From positions 1-64,000 of the forward strand of contig NZ_RWIS01000005.1 of NCBI RefSeq assembly GCF_003944705.1: a stretch of DNA of 64,000 bases, read 5' to 3'. Shown here in pieces: positions 43,058 to 51,235 of this stretch. Source of the stretch: Hymenobacter metallilatus. Its GTDB lineage: Bacteria; Bacteroidota; Bacteroidia; Cytophagales; Hymenobacteraceae. Both the position numbers and the translations under genes were made by a program. The notes below the pieces were generated by a model, which made no database searches, was not told the DNA's origin, and was given only the letters and a program-made list of their open reading frames with translations. Position 1 is the stretch's first letter. Every line of letters begins with the position of its first letter.

Positions 43058-45925
43058 TCAACTCACCCCAGCCTGGTGGCGGGCCCGGAACTCGGAAGGG
43101 GCCACCCCGTAGCGGGCCTTGAAGCTGTTGGAGAAGTAGGAATGGGAGGCATAGCCTACCTCGTAGGCTACGGCTGTTACGCTTAGTGAGTCATCACGCA
43201 GCAGCTCGCAGGCTTTCTGCAGCCGCACACTCTGCACGAAGTCGGTGATGCTGGTGCCCAGCACGGCCTTCACTTTGCGGTAGAGCTGCATCCGCGAAAA
43301 GCCCAGGGCGTGGGCCAGCTCCTCCACGGTGAGGTCGGTGCGGGTGAGGTCGGCTTCCACCTGCGCCGTGAGGGCCTGGATAAATGCCTGGTCGGGGTGG
43401 GGGGCCTGGGGTGGGTCGATGGGGGTAGCCAACTCCCGGCTGAGGTGCTCCCGCTGCCGGGCCCGGTTGGCCAGCAGGGTGCGCACACTCTCCAGCAGGA
43501 AGGCTGGGTTGAAAGGCTTGGTCAGGTACACATCGGCACCGGCCTGCACGCCCTCCACCTGCTGCTCAGGGGCGTTGCGGGCCGTAAGCAGGATAACCGG
43601 TACGTGAGAGGTGCGCCAGTCGGCGCGGAGCCGGGCCACTACTTCCAGTCCGCTCAGGCCGGGCATCATCACGTCGCACACAATCAGGTCCGGAATCAGC
43701 TCCAGCGCCAGCTGTAGTCCCGCCTTCCCATCGGCGGCTGCCTGCACCCGGAAATGAGGACGGAGCTTGCGGGTTACAAATTCACTGACATCGGCATTGT
43801 CCTCAATTACCAGCACCAGGGCCTCGGCTTCGGGGACGGGCGCTTCCACCTCCGGCACGGGCAGGGCCAGGGGCTCATCCATGGAAATATCCAGGGGCTC
43901 GGCGGGGTTGGGGGCGCGCAGCGCAGCGGGCAGCTCCCGGGGCAGCGTCACGGTGAAGGTGCTGCCCTGGCCCAGCTGGCTGCTGAACGTGAGCTGACCC
44001 TGGTGCAGCCGTACCAACCCTTGCGCCAGGGCCAGGCCCATGCCCGAGCCTTTGCCAGTGCCCGGCTGCTCGCCCTGGTAAAACCACTCGAAAATGTGCG
44101 GACTATCCTGGGGCCGGATGCCGCGGCCGGTGTCGGTTACCAGCACCTGTAGGCTGCGGCCCTCGGCGGCCGCCTGTACGCTTACCGTAATCTGCCCGCC
44201 GGCGGGGGTGTACTTGAGGGCGTTGGAAAGCAGGTTCAGAAATACCTTGTCCAGCACGTTGCGGTCCAGCCAGCCCGGCAGCGTAGGCTCGGCGGGGCGC
44301 AAGGTGAGGGCCACCTGCTGCACCCGAGCGGCCGGCTCGAAGGCCTCCACCAGCTCCCGCACGAAGGCCACCAAATCGTCGGGGCGGGCCTGCACGGCCA
44401 TTTTTCCCACCTCAATCTTGCGGAAGTCGAGCAGCTGATTCACCAGTTGCAGCAGGCGCTGGGTGCTGCGTCGGATCAGGCCCAGCTCGTGGCGCTGGCT
44501 GGGCTGGAGGGCGGTGCCGTTGCGGCCGGTCAGCATTTCCTCTACCGGCCCCATAATCAGGGTAAGCGGGGTGCGCAGCTCGTGGGAGAAGTTGGTAAAG
44601 AAGCGCAGCTTGGCCTCCGTTTCCACGCGGGCCTGCTCGGCCAGCTCGGCAATCTGGTTGCGCTGAGCCCTGATTTCCTCGTTCTGGGTGCTAAGCTGGC
44701 GGTTAATGGCGTCGTTGGCCTCGTTTTGCCGGGCCAGCTCCCGGTTGATGCGCCGGTTGGTGCGGGCCGCGTGCCAGGCGCTGGCTCCCAGTACAATAGC
44801 CGCCAGCAGAGAGGCCAGCAAACCGTACAATACCGTGCGCTGACTGGCATACGTGGCCTGTAGGGTGTGGAGTAGGTGCTGCTGCTGCTCGATGCCGGCC
44901 TGCTGACTGGCCAGCTTCACCGCCTGCTGCTGCAGCGTAAGCACGTTGGTTGAGTCGATAACAATGGTGCCCAGGATATTTTCCCGCTCGTAGGCCTGAT
45001 GCTGCAGAATCTTCAGGGCCACCCGAATGGCTTCCTCCCCGCCCGGCGAGTAAAACAAGGACGCCGTGCTGCGGCCCTGCTGCACCATTTCCAGCCCATT
45101 GCCCTTGCCCGCCAGCCCATCTACCCCAATAATGCGCACCTCGGGGCGGCCCAGCCGCTGGCACACTTCGTAGGCGCCCTGGGCCATCAGGTCACTGTGG
45201 GCAAAAATCAGCCGGGTTTCGGGGTGCTGTTGCAGTAAGCGGGTGAGGGTGGGTTGCCAGGTGGTAGTGCCCCAGTCGCCGGTTACGGTGCCGGCCACGC
45301 GCATCTGCGGGTAGGCACGCAGGGCCTGCGTAAACCCCTGGTGCCGCTCACTGGCCACCAACGACGGGGTGCCCGTTATTTCGATAACCTCTCCGCGCTG
45401 GCGCAGCAGCTGCGCGGCGTAGCGGGCGGCCGTAGCGCCGGCCCCGGTGTTGTCGCCGCCCACGTAGGCAGCGTAGTGGGGGGAGGTGGTGCGATGGTCC
45501 AGCAGAATAACGGGCACCCCGCGGCGGTAGGCTTCCTCAACGGATGGAGACAGGGCCTGCGCGTCGTTGGGTGCCACAATGAGCACATCCGCCCCGGCAT
45601 CCAGCAAGTCATGAATCTGTTGCTGCTGCTGCCGGCTGCTGCTCTGCGCGTCGCGGGTGAGAAACTGGATTTCGGGGTGAAACACCAGTTCCCGCTCCAT
45701 ACCCGCCAGCATGGCCTGCCGCCAGTCGCCGCCGCTCACGCTCTGCGAAAAGCCAATGCGGTAAGTAGGGGGGGCGGGCGTGGAGGTACAGGCCGTTACA
45801 AGGCCAATCAGGGCTGGCAACAGCAGGACCCGGCTCGTGATGCGCAAGAGAAAAAAGCAGATTACGTGGTTAGGCAACCGGCCCCGCCACGGGGCCAGAC
45901 GGGCTACCGCCGGGACAACCGGCAA
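43058..45925 (-). CDS. Hybrid two-component system: periplasmic sugar-binding sensor, histidine kinase, receiver, AraC-type output
   Basis: A 955-residue one-protein signalling system. Residues about 55-330 are a type-I periplasmic sugar-binding domain (YRIGFSQSVSGGDWRQAM), then a membrane helix (366-386), a coiled coil, HisKA with His448 in FTNFSHELRTPL, the ATPase domain (NLLSNALKYTP; DTGRGI; GSGMGLALAQG), a receiver with Asp751 in VCDVMMPGLSG and Lys803, and an AraC helix-turn-helix (LTVEELAHALGFSRMQLYRK to the end). The track start is TTG at 45925; TTG 45847 would give MRITSRVLLLPALIGLVTAC, a lipoprotein-like signal, and may be correct. It probably senses a monosaccharide and activates the neighbouring sugar-oxidation cluster, the xylan locus, or both. 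Confidence 0.93.
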   Translation of the reverse strand: MPVVPAVARLAPWRGRLPNHVICFFLLRITSRVLLLPALIGLVTACTSTPAPPTYRIGFSQSVSGGDWRQAMLAGMERELVFHPEIQFLTRDAQSSSRQQQQQIHDLLDAGADVLIVAPNDAQALSPSVEEAYRRGVPVILLDHRTTSPHYAAYVGGDNTGAGATAARYAAQLLRQRGEVIEITGTPSLVASERHQGFTQALRAYPQMRVAGTVTGDWGTTTWQPTLTRLLQQHPETRLIFAHSDLMAQGAYEVCQRLGRPEVRIIGVDGLAGKGNGLEMVQQGRSTASLFYSPGGEEAIRVALKILQHQAYERENILGTIVIDSTNVLTLQQQAVKLASQQAGIEQQQHLLHTLQATYASQRTVLYGLLASLLAAIVLGASAWHAARTNRRINRELARQNEANDAINRQLSTQNEEIRAQRNQIAELAEQARVETEAKLRFFTNFSHELRTPLTLIMGPVEEMLTGRNGTALQPSQRHELGLIRRSTQRLLQLVNQLLDFRKIEVGKMAVQARPDDLVAFVRELVEAFEPAARVQQVALTLRPAEPTLPGWLDRNVLDKVFLNLLSNALKYTPAGGQITVSVQAAAEGRSLQVLVTDTGRGIRPQDSPHIFEWFYQGEQPGTGKGSGMGLALAQGLVRLHQGQLTFSSQLGQGSTFTVTLPRELPAALRAPNPAEPLDISMDEPLALPVPEVEAPVPEAEALVLVIEDNADVSEFVTRKLRPHFRVQAAADGKAGLQLALELIPDLIVCDVMMPGLSGLEVVARLRADWRTSHVPVILLTARNAPEQQVEGVQAGADVYLTKPFNPAFLLESVRTLLANRARQREHLSRELATPIDPPQAPHPDQAFIQALTAQVEADLTRTDLTVEELAHALGFSRMQLYRKVKAVLGTSITDFVQSVRLQKACELLRDDSLSVTAVAYEVGYASHSYFSNSFKARYGVAPSEFRARHQAGVS

Positions 45926-45963
45926 AGCTAATTTACCACAATTCTACCAGAGCGGGGGGGACC

Positions 45964-47193
45964 TTACATCTGCTCCAGCAACTCATCGAAAGCCCTCAGC
46001 AGCTCGGGGCGAGAGGCTTCAGGCTCGGCTTCGAGACGCTGTTCAAACACCTCCCGCTCGGTAAAATCGTGCAGGCTGCGGGTAAGCGGAGTATCGGCGT
46101 CGGTGGCTTCGCCCAGGGCCCGGAGCTTCACCAGGCGGTAGTGGCGGCGGGCCAGCACTTCCAGCTGCCGGCGGTCCAACTCCCCGATTACGCGCAGCAA
46201 AGCCTCGGCTACTTCCAGCTGGGTCAGCTCGGAGTGCACCTGCACCTCGGCCCAGGCGGGCAGCAGGTAGCCGGTGTTGTCGTAAGTGGTCAGGCCGTGG
46301 GTTACCTCGTCCAGTGTGCCATGAAACCGCACCAGGCGGCGGGCCCCCGGTACGGGCAGGCTGGTGAAGGCCGGCGACTGGTTTGCCCGGAACTCTACCA
46401 ACACTACTTCCTTGGGGTGGTCAATTTCGGAGAAGGATAAGGCAATGGGGGAGCCGGAGTAGCGGATATGCTCCCGCCCGCCCACCCGCTGGGGGCGGTG
46501 CAAATGACCCAGGGCCACATAATCGAATACTGCCGGAAAGTGGTCGGCCGTCACCTGGCCCAGGTTGCCCACGTGAATGGTGCGCTCCGACTCGGAGGGG
46601 GCCGCCCCGGCTGCGTACAGGTGGCCGGTGGCTAGCACGGGCAGGCCCAAATCCTTGAGCTGCCACACGGTTTCTATTTCGGCCAGGCGGGCGTAATGGT
46701 CGGCAATACCCTGTTTGATGCGGGCTTCCCGCTCTTCGGCCGTTTCGCCAGGCACCGAGAGCCGCACGTCCCGGTCGCGCAGAAAGGGCGCGGCACACAC
46801 CACCAGGCCGGGCCGGCCCTGGGCATCGTCCAGCACCAGCACCTGTTCCTCGAAGCACTCGGGCACGCAGCCCACTACGTGCACGCGCAAATGGCGCAGC
46901 AGCCGGGCCGGGGCGTTGAGGGTGGCTGGTGAATCATGGTTGCCGCCTACCACCACCACGTCACGGCAGCCGGTTTGGCGCAGGCTCAGCAGGAAGCTGT
47001 AATACAGCTCCAGGGCCTGGTTGGAAGGTGAGCCGGTGTCGAATACGTCCCCGGCCACTACCAGCACTTCCACCTGCTGCTCGCGCACGGTTTGCACCAG
47101 CCACTCCAGAAAATGGCGGTGTTCCTCCGTGCGCTCATTACCTTGAATAAAGCGTTGGCCCAGGTGCCAGTCGGCGGTGTGTAATACGCGCAT
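45964..47193 (-). CDS. sbcD: SbcCD nuclease subunit D
   Basis: A 409-residue Mre11-type metallophosphoesterase, the nuclease subunit of SbcCD, which cuts DNA hairpins and processes breaks. All phosphoesterase motifs are present: VLHTADWHLGQRF, VVAGDVFDTGSPSNQ, VVVGGNHDSPATL and YVALGHLHRPQRV. The C-terminal capping domain follows from about 280. sbcC normally sits directly downstream, but the next minus-strand gene is the hybrid regulator, and no SbcC-like ATPase is in the window. A long palindrome lies immediately upstream of its start. Confidence 0.95.
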   Translation of the reverse strand: MRVLHTADWHLGQRFIQGNERTEEHRHFLEWLVQTVREQQVEVLVVAGDVFDTGSPSNQALELYYSFLLSLRQTGCRDVVVVGGNHDSPATLNAPARLLRHLRVHVVGCVPECFEEQVLVLDDAQGRPGLVVCAAPFLRDRDVRLSVPGETAEEREARIKQGIADHYARLAEIETVWQLKDLGLPVLATGHLYAAGAAPSESERTIHVGNLGQVTADHFPAVFDYVALGHLHRPQRVGGREHIRYSGSPIALSFSEIDHPKEVVLVEFRANQSPAFTSLPVPGARRLVRFHGTLDEVTHGLTTYDNTGYLLPAWAEVQVHSELTQLEVAEALLRVIGELDRRQLEVLARRHYRLVKLRALGEATDADTPLTRSLHDFTEREVFEQRLEAEPEASRPELLRAFDELLEQM

Positions 47194-47209
47194 GAGTTGC
47201 TAATGAGGT

Positions 47210-47304
47210 TTTCTCGCAGAGGTTCGCGGAGGGATGCGCGGAGGAGCGCAGAGGCACAACCTCCCTTTACCTCTGCGCATCCCTCCGCGAACCTCTGCGA
47301 GAAA
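47210..47304. repeat. Intergenic palindrome with 29-bp perfect arms
   Basis: TTTCTCGCAGAGGTTCGCGG...AGGGATGCG is matched exactly at 47276-47304; GCGCAGAGG/CCTCTGCGC adds an inner stem. It fills the gap between the rhodanese-protein stop and the sbcD start. Confidence 0.93.
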
Positions 47305-47309
47305 GAAAT

Positions 47310-48686
47310 CTAATGCACAGCTTGGGGCTGAAACGTAGAAATGGCTTCCCCCAAGTCATACACCGGCACGCCCGGCAGGGCTGCTTGCACAATGCTGGCC
47401 CCCGCCGCCGAGCGGTACCCCCCGGCGCAGTGAATCAGCACAGGCTTGTCGGTCGGAATTTCCTGGGCTCGCTCGCGCAACTCCGGCAGCGGAATAACCA
47501 GGGCGTTATCAAATACCGGCTGCCGGGCTTCGGCGTAGTTGCGAATATCCACAATGGTGAAATCCTGGGGCTGATGGCGCACGTGCTCTACATCCACCGC
47601 CGGGCTGGTAGCAGACCGCTCCCGCGGCGTCAGCAACGCCCCTTTAATATTGCCCTCATAGCCGATTTTAGCCGTTTTCCGGATGACGATGTCCAGGGCT
47701 ATCTGCGAGTCGGCAATGAGGTAGAACGGCTCCGTGGGGCCCACTACCGAGCCCAGCCAGGTTTCGAACTTGCCCCCGTCCATCAGGTTGATGGCGCCGG
47801 GCAGGTGGCCTTTACGGAACTCAGCTGCCGGCCGGGTATCAATTACCACCACCCCAGGCGCCAGGGCCGCGTCGGGCTGCAGGCGGGGCACGGCCCGCAC
47901 GCTGTCCTCAAATGGCAATGCCCCTTGCTTGTTCAGCACCACATCATGCCCGAAGTACTTGGGCATGAAGGGCTGGTCTTCCAGCAGCACCCGGATAAAC
48001 TCCTCCTCCGACATAGGCTGGAGGGCGTAATTGGTTTTCACTTCCTTCCCGATGGTGCTGTCGAGGTCGGGGGAGGTGGTTTTGCCGCAGAGCGAGCCGG
48101 GCCCATGGGCCGGGTACACCTTGGTGGTGACCGGCAGCGTCATTAGCTTCTGGCGGGTGCTGCGGTAGAGCTGCGCCGCCAATGCCTCGCGGCTGTGGCC
48201 GCCCACAATGTCGGATTCGCGCAGGTCGGGGCGGCCCACGTCGCCCACGAACAGGGTGTCGCCGGTGAACACGGCGCGGGTCTGGCCCAACTCGTCCACG
48301 AGCAGTACACTAATGGAATCGGGCGAGTGGCCGGGAGTATTGAGGGCGTGCAGCTCCACCGCCCCCAGGCTGATGCGCTGCCCGTCGTCGAAGGGTTGGT
48401 GGGGGTAGCCGGCCTTCACCAGCTTGCTGACGTAGATGGTGGCGCCGGTTTCCTGGGCAATTTCCAGGTGGCTGCTCACGAAGTCGGCGTGGGGGTGGGT
48501 TTCGATGACGGCAATGATGGTGGCATCATGCTCATCAGCAAAATCGTAATACTGCTGCGGGTCGCGGGCCGGGTCGATGATGGCCACCTGGCGGCCGCTG
48601 CGGATGGCGTAGCTGGCGTGGGCCAGGCCTTTGTCGTAGAACTGCTGAATTTGTACCGAACCGGTACTACTGGGCAGAGGACTCAT
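47310..48686 (-). CDS. MBL-fold hydrolase with tandem rhodanese domains (persulfide dioxygenase-like)
   Basis: A 458-residue protein joining a metallo-beta-lactamase-fold domain (about 10-250; VIETHPHADFVSSH, ALNTPGHSPDSISV, VFTGDTLFVGDVGRPDL) to two rhodanese domains. The first (about 270-350, VVIDTRPAAEFRKGHLPGAI) lacks a catalytic cysteine; the second (about 365-455) has it in VLIHCAGGYRSAAGASI. Such proteins oxidise glutathione or low-molecular-weight persulfides and transfer sulfur. ATG 48686 (MSPLPSSTGSVQI) is preferred to the track start at 48743. It seems unrelated to its neighbours. Confidence 0.93.
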   Translation of the reverse strand: MSPLPSSTGSVQIQQFYDKGLAHASYAIRSGRQVAIIDPARDPQQYYDFADEHDATIIAVIETHPHADFVSSHLEIAQETGATIYVSKLVKAGYPHQPFDDGQRISLGAVELHALNTPGHSPDSISVLLVDELGQTRAVFTGDTLFVGDVGRPDLRESDIVGGHSREALAAQLYRSTRQKLMTLPVTTKVYPAHGPGSLCGKTTSPDLDSTIGKEVKTNYALQPMSEEEFIRVLLEDQPFMPKYFGHDVVLNKQGALPFEDSVRAVPRLQPDAALAPGVVVIDTRPAAEFRKGHLPGAINLMDGGKFETWLGSVVGPTEPFYLIADSQIALDIVIRKTAKIGYEGNIKGALLTPRERSATSPAVDVEHVRHQPQDFTIVDIRNYAEARQPVFDNALVIPLPELRERAQEIPTDKPVLIHCAGGYRSAAGASIVQAALPGVPVYDLGEAISTFQPQAVH

Positions 48687-48827
48687 GGGGTGTTGGATGT
48701 GGTGACGGCCTCCCGGCCGGTGGTAGCCAGGGCGGGGGCGCATAGTTTCAAATATAGGTAAGAAGCACCTCTTACAAGCCCATCAATACCGGAAAAGCTT
48801 GCGCCGCCTGCTGGCAGCACGCAGAAA

Positions 48828-48850
48828 GCCCCGGCCTGAGTGGCCGGGGC
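48828..48850. terminator. Terminator hairpin of the Spy-like gene
   Basis: GCCCCGGCC pairs with GGCCGGGGC over a 5-base loop. On the minus strand, downstream of the Spy-like gene, it is followed by TTTCTGC. Confidence 0.72.
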
Positions 48851-48889
48851 AACGTACTCAATTGGCGTACCGGTTAGGCGACTACCTGA

Positions 48890-49306
48890 CTAATTGGCGC
48901 GCCGCTGGCGCACCTTTTCCAAACGGTCTGCGCGGAGCTGGGTGTAGGCCGTGTACTGCTCGGCGGTTAGCACCGCTTTTAACTGCGCATCGTACTTCTC
49001 CTGCGTAGCTTTCAGGTCCGGGCCCAGGCCCTGGCGGCTACCGGCGGCAGTGTATTTGTCGCGCAGAGTTTCTATTTCCTGGGCCTGAGCCAGCACAATA
49101 GCGCGTACTTTGGGCGTCTGATCGGCAGAAAGACCGAGTTGGGTGGTCAGGTGCTGGGCTTGGCGGTCGGCGCGTTGCTCTGGGGACAGGTTCTGGCGGT
49201 TCTGAGCCAGGCCACCAGGGCGGGACTGGGCCGGAATGGTGGTTTGAGCAGCGGCGTTGCCGCTCAGGGCGGTGGCGGCAATAAGCAGCGCAAGCATCTT
49301 TTTCAT
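48890..49306 (-). CDS. Small exported Spy/LTXXQ-like protein
   Basis: A 138-residue exported protein. The signal peptide MKKMLALLIAATALSGNAAA is followed by a mostly helical mature part rich in Gln/Arg. LSPEQRADRQAQHLTTQLGL and LTAEQYTAYTQLRADRLEKV resemble the LTxxQ repeats of Spy/CpxP-type periplasmic chaperones and their Bacteroidota relatives. It is a single gene with its own terminator. A stress-related chaperone or metal-sensing role is possible but not shown. Confidence 0.75.
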   Translation of the reverse strand: MKKMLALLIAATALSGNAAAQTTIPAQSRPGGLAQNRQNLSPEQRADRQAQHLTTQLGLSADQTPKVRAIVLAQAQEIETLRDKYTAAGSRQGLGPDLKATQEKYDAQLKAVLTAEQYTAYTQLRADRLEKVRQRRAN

Positions 49307-49519
49307 GGAGGAGGAGTCTGTGGATGAACGTATAGCGGGTTAGAGGTGACCGGGAGCGGCAGGTTTAATTACGAGTGAAAACCAGCCGCGTGCCCGCCTG
49401 CTGTTCACAGCAATCAGCCAAAACGCCTATATTCGGGCCACGTAGCTGCTTGCAGGTAGCTTTCTTTGCAAAATTTACAATCCTCGTCTCACCTTTTCTC
49501 TTTCCTCTCAACAACCTGT

Positions 49520-51106
49520 ATGGCAAATATTTTCGCCAAAAAACCGCTGGCCCAGCTGCTGGGCGAGGCCAACTCCTCCGGAGAAGGTTCGCTAAAGCGC
49601 ACCTTGGGCGCCGGTAACCTTGTGGCACTGGGCGTGGGCGCCATTATCGGGGCCGGCCTGTTTGTGCGCACGGCCGCGGCTGCGGCCCAGGCATCGGGGC
49701 CCGGTGTAACGCTGGCTTTCATTGTAGCGGCCATTGGCTGCGCCTTTGCCGGGCTGTGCTACGCCGAGTTTGCCGCCATGATTCCCATTGCCGGCTCGGC
49801 CTACACCTACGCCTACACTACCATGGGCGAGTTTGTGGCCTGGGTAATCGGCTGGGCTCTGATTATGGAATATGCTCTGGGAGCGGCTACCGTGTCTATT
49901 GCCTGGAGCGAATACCTCAACAAGCTCTTAGAGGCGTTTCACATTGCCCCTATATCCTACGAGCTTAGCCACTCGCCCTTCGAAAGCGCTGCCATCGACG
50001 GGGTGATGCATACGGGTATCATCAACCTGCCCGCCCTGCTGATTATTGTGGCCCTGAGCCTGCTGCTGATTAAAGGTACCCAGGAGTCGGCCCTGTTCAA
50101 CGCGGTGGTGGTGTTCCTGAAGGTGGCTATTGTGCTGGTATTCATTGCAGTGGGCTGGCAGTTTATCAACCCCTCCAACCACGAACCCTACCTCATTCCG
50201 GAAAACGCCGAGCCCGTGAAAAATGCTGCCGGGGCGGTAGTGCGCGAGTACACGGCTTGGAACAAGCACGGCTGGGGTGGTATCCTGGGAGGTGCCGCCA
50301 TTGTGTTTTTTGCCTTCATCGGGTTTGATGCCGTGAGCACGGCCGCGCAGGAAGCCAAAAACCCTAAGCGCGACATGCCCATCGGGATTCTGGGCTCCCT
50401 GGCCGTATGCACCGTGCTCTACATCCTGTTCGGCCATGTGCTGACGGGTGTGGCTAACTGGCGCGAGTTTGCCGACCCGGCCAAGGGCGGCGAAGCTTCG
50501 GTTACCTACGCCATTAAGGCGCACATGCCCGGCTACGAGTGGCTGGGTACGGCAGTAACCATGGCTATCCTACTAGGTTTCTCCTCGGTAATTCTGGTAA
50601 TGCTCATGGGCCAGAGCCGCGTATTCTTCTCTATGGCCAAGGACGGCCTCATGCCGAAGGCCTTCTCCGAGCTGCACCCCAAATTCCACACCCCGTACAA
50701 ATCGAACCTGGCTCTGCTGGTATTTGTAGGCGCTTTCGCCGCTTTCGTACCCGGTTCCCTGGCCGGCGACCTAACCTCCTTCGGTACCCTGCTGGCTTTT
50801 GTGCTGGTATCGGCCGGGGTATGGATTATGCGCAAATCGGACCCCAGCCAGCCCCGCCCGTTCCGCGCCCCGCTCTCCAGCCCGGTTTTCCCGCTGGTGC
50901 CTATTATGGGGATGCTGGTATGCCTGGGTATGATTGTGGCCCTGGATGCCTTCACGCTGAAAGTAGCCCTGGGCTGGATGATACTGGGCTTTATCGTGTA
51001 CTTCATCTACGGCAAGCGCAACTCCAAGCTGCAGCAGGGCATTGTGGTAATACCTACCGAAATGGAAGAGCAGGCCTTCATTGAGCCTGACCCCAAGAAT
51101 GCCTGA
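49520..51106 (+). CDS. APC-superfamily amino acid permease
   Basis: A 528-residue inner-membrane transporter with about 12 or more helices, of the cationic amino-acid transporter type. The first-helix motif LVALGVGAIIGAGLFVRTAA is followed by AGLCYAEFAAMIPIAGSAYT, VFFAFIGFDAVSTAAQEAKN, and LMGQSRVFFSMAKDGLMPKA, all conserved in this branch. ATG 49520 (MANIFAKKPLAQLLGEANSS) is chosen; the track's 49466 adds an improbable leader. A strong terminator follows. The specific amino acid is not predictable. Confidence 0.93.
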   Translation: MANIFAKKPLAQLLGEANSSGEGSLKRTLGAGNLVALGVGAIIGAGLFVRTAAAAAQASGPGVTLAFIVAAIGCAFAGLCYAEFAAMIPIAGSAYTYAYTTMGEFVAWVIGWALIMEYALGAATVSIAWSEYLNKLLEAFHIAPISYELSHSPFESAAIDGVMHTGIINLPALLIIVALSLLLIKGTQESALFNAVVVFLKVAIVLVFIAVGWQFINPSNHEPYLIPENAEPVKNAAGAVVREYTAWNKHGWGGILGGAAIVFFAFIGFDAVSTAAQEAKNPKRDMPIGILGSLAVCTVLYILFGHVLTGVANWREFADPAKGGEASVTYAIKAHMPGYEWLGTAVTMAILLGFSSVILVMLMGQSRVFFSMAKDGLMPKAFSELHPKFHTPYKSNLALLVFVGAFAAFVPGSLAGDLTSFGTLLAFVLVSAGVWIMRKSDPSQPRPFRAPLSSPVFPLVPIMGMLVCLGMIVALDAFTLKVALGWMILGFIVYFIYGKRNSKLQQGIVVIPTEMEEQAFIEPDPKNA

Positions 51107-51127
51107 TAACCAGGTGTACGTGCCTGT

Positions 51128-51161
51128 AAAACGCCCCGCCGGAGTTCCGGCGGGGCGTTTT
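51128..51161. terminator. Rho-independent terminator after the permease
   Basis: AAAACGCCCCGCCGG pairs perfectly over 15 bases with CCGGCGGGGCGTTTT, ending in a T tract. Confidence 0.93.
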
Positions 51162-51235
51162 GCGTACTGGCCGGGGCGTATTGGATGGTCCACGGAAACC
51201 TTCTAGCTTAGAGGCTGAACCATTCCCGCCTGCCC

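Noticed and set aside
27429-47304. Repeated palindromes considered as a CRISPR array
   Set aside because: They are dispersed single copies with unequal spacing, inverted not direct, and no cas genes are present.
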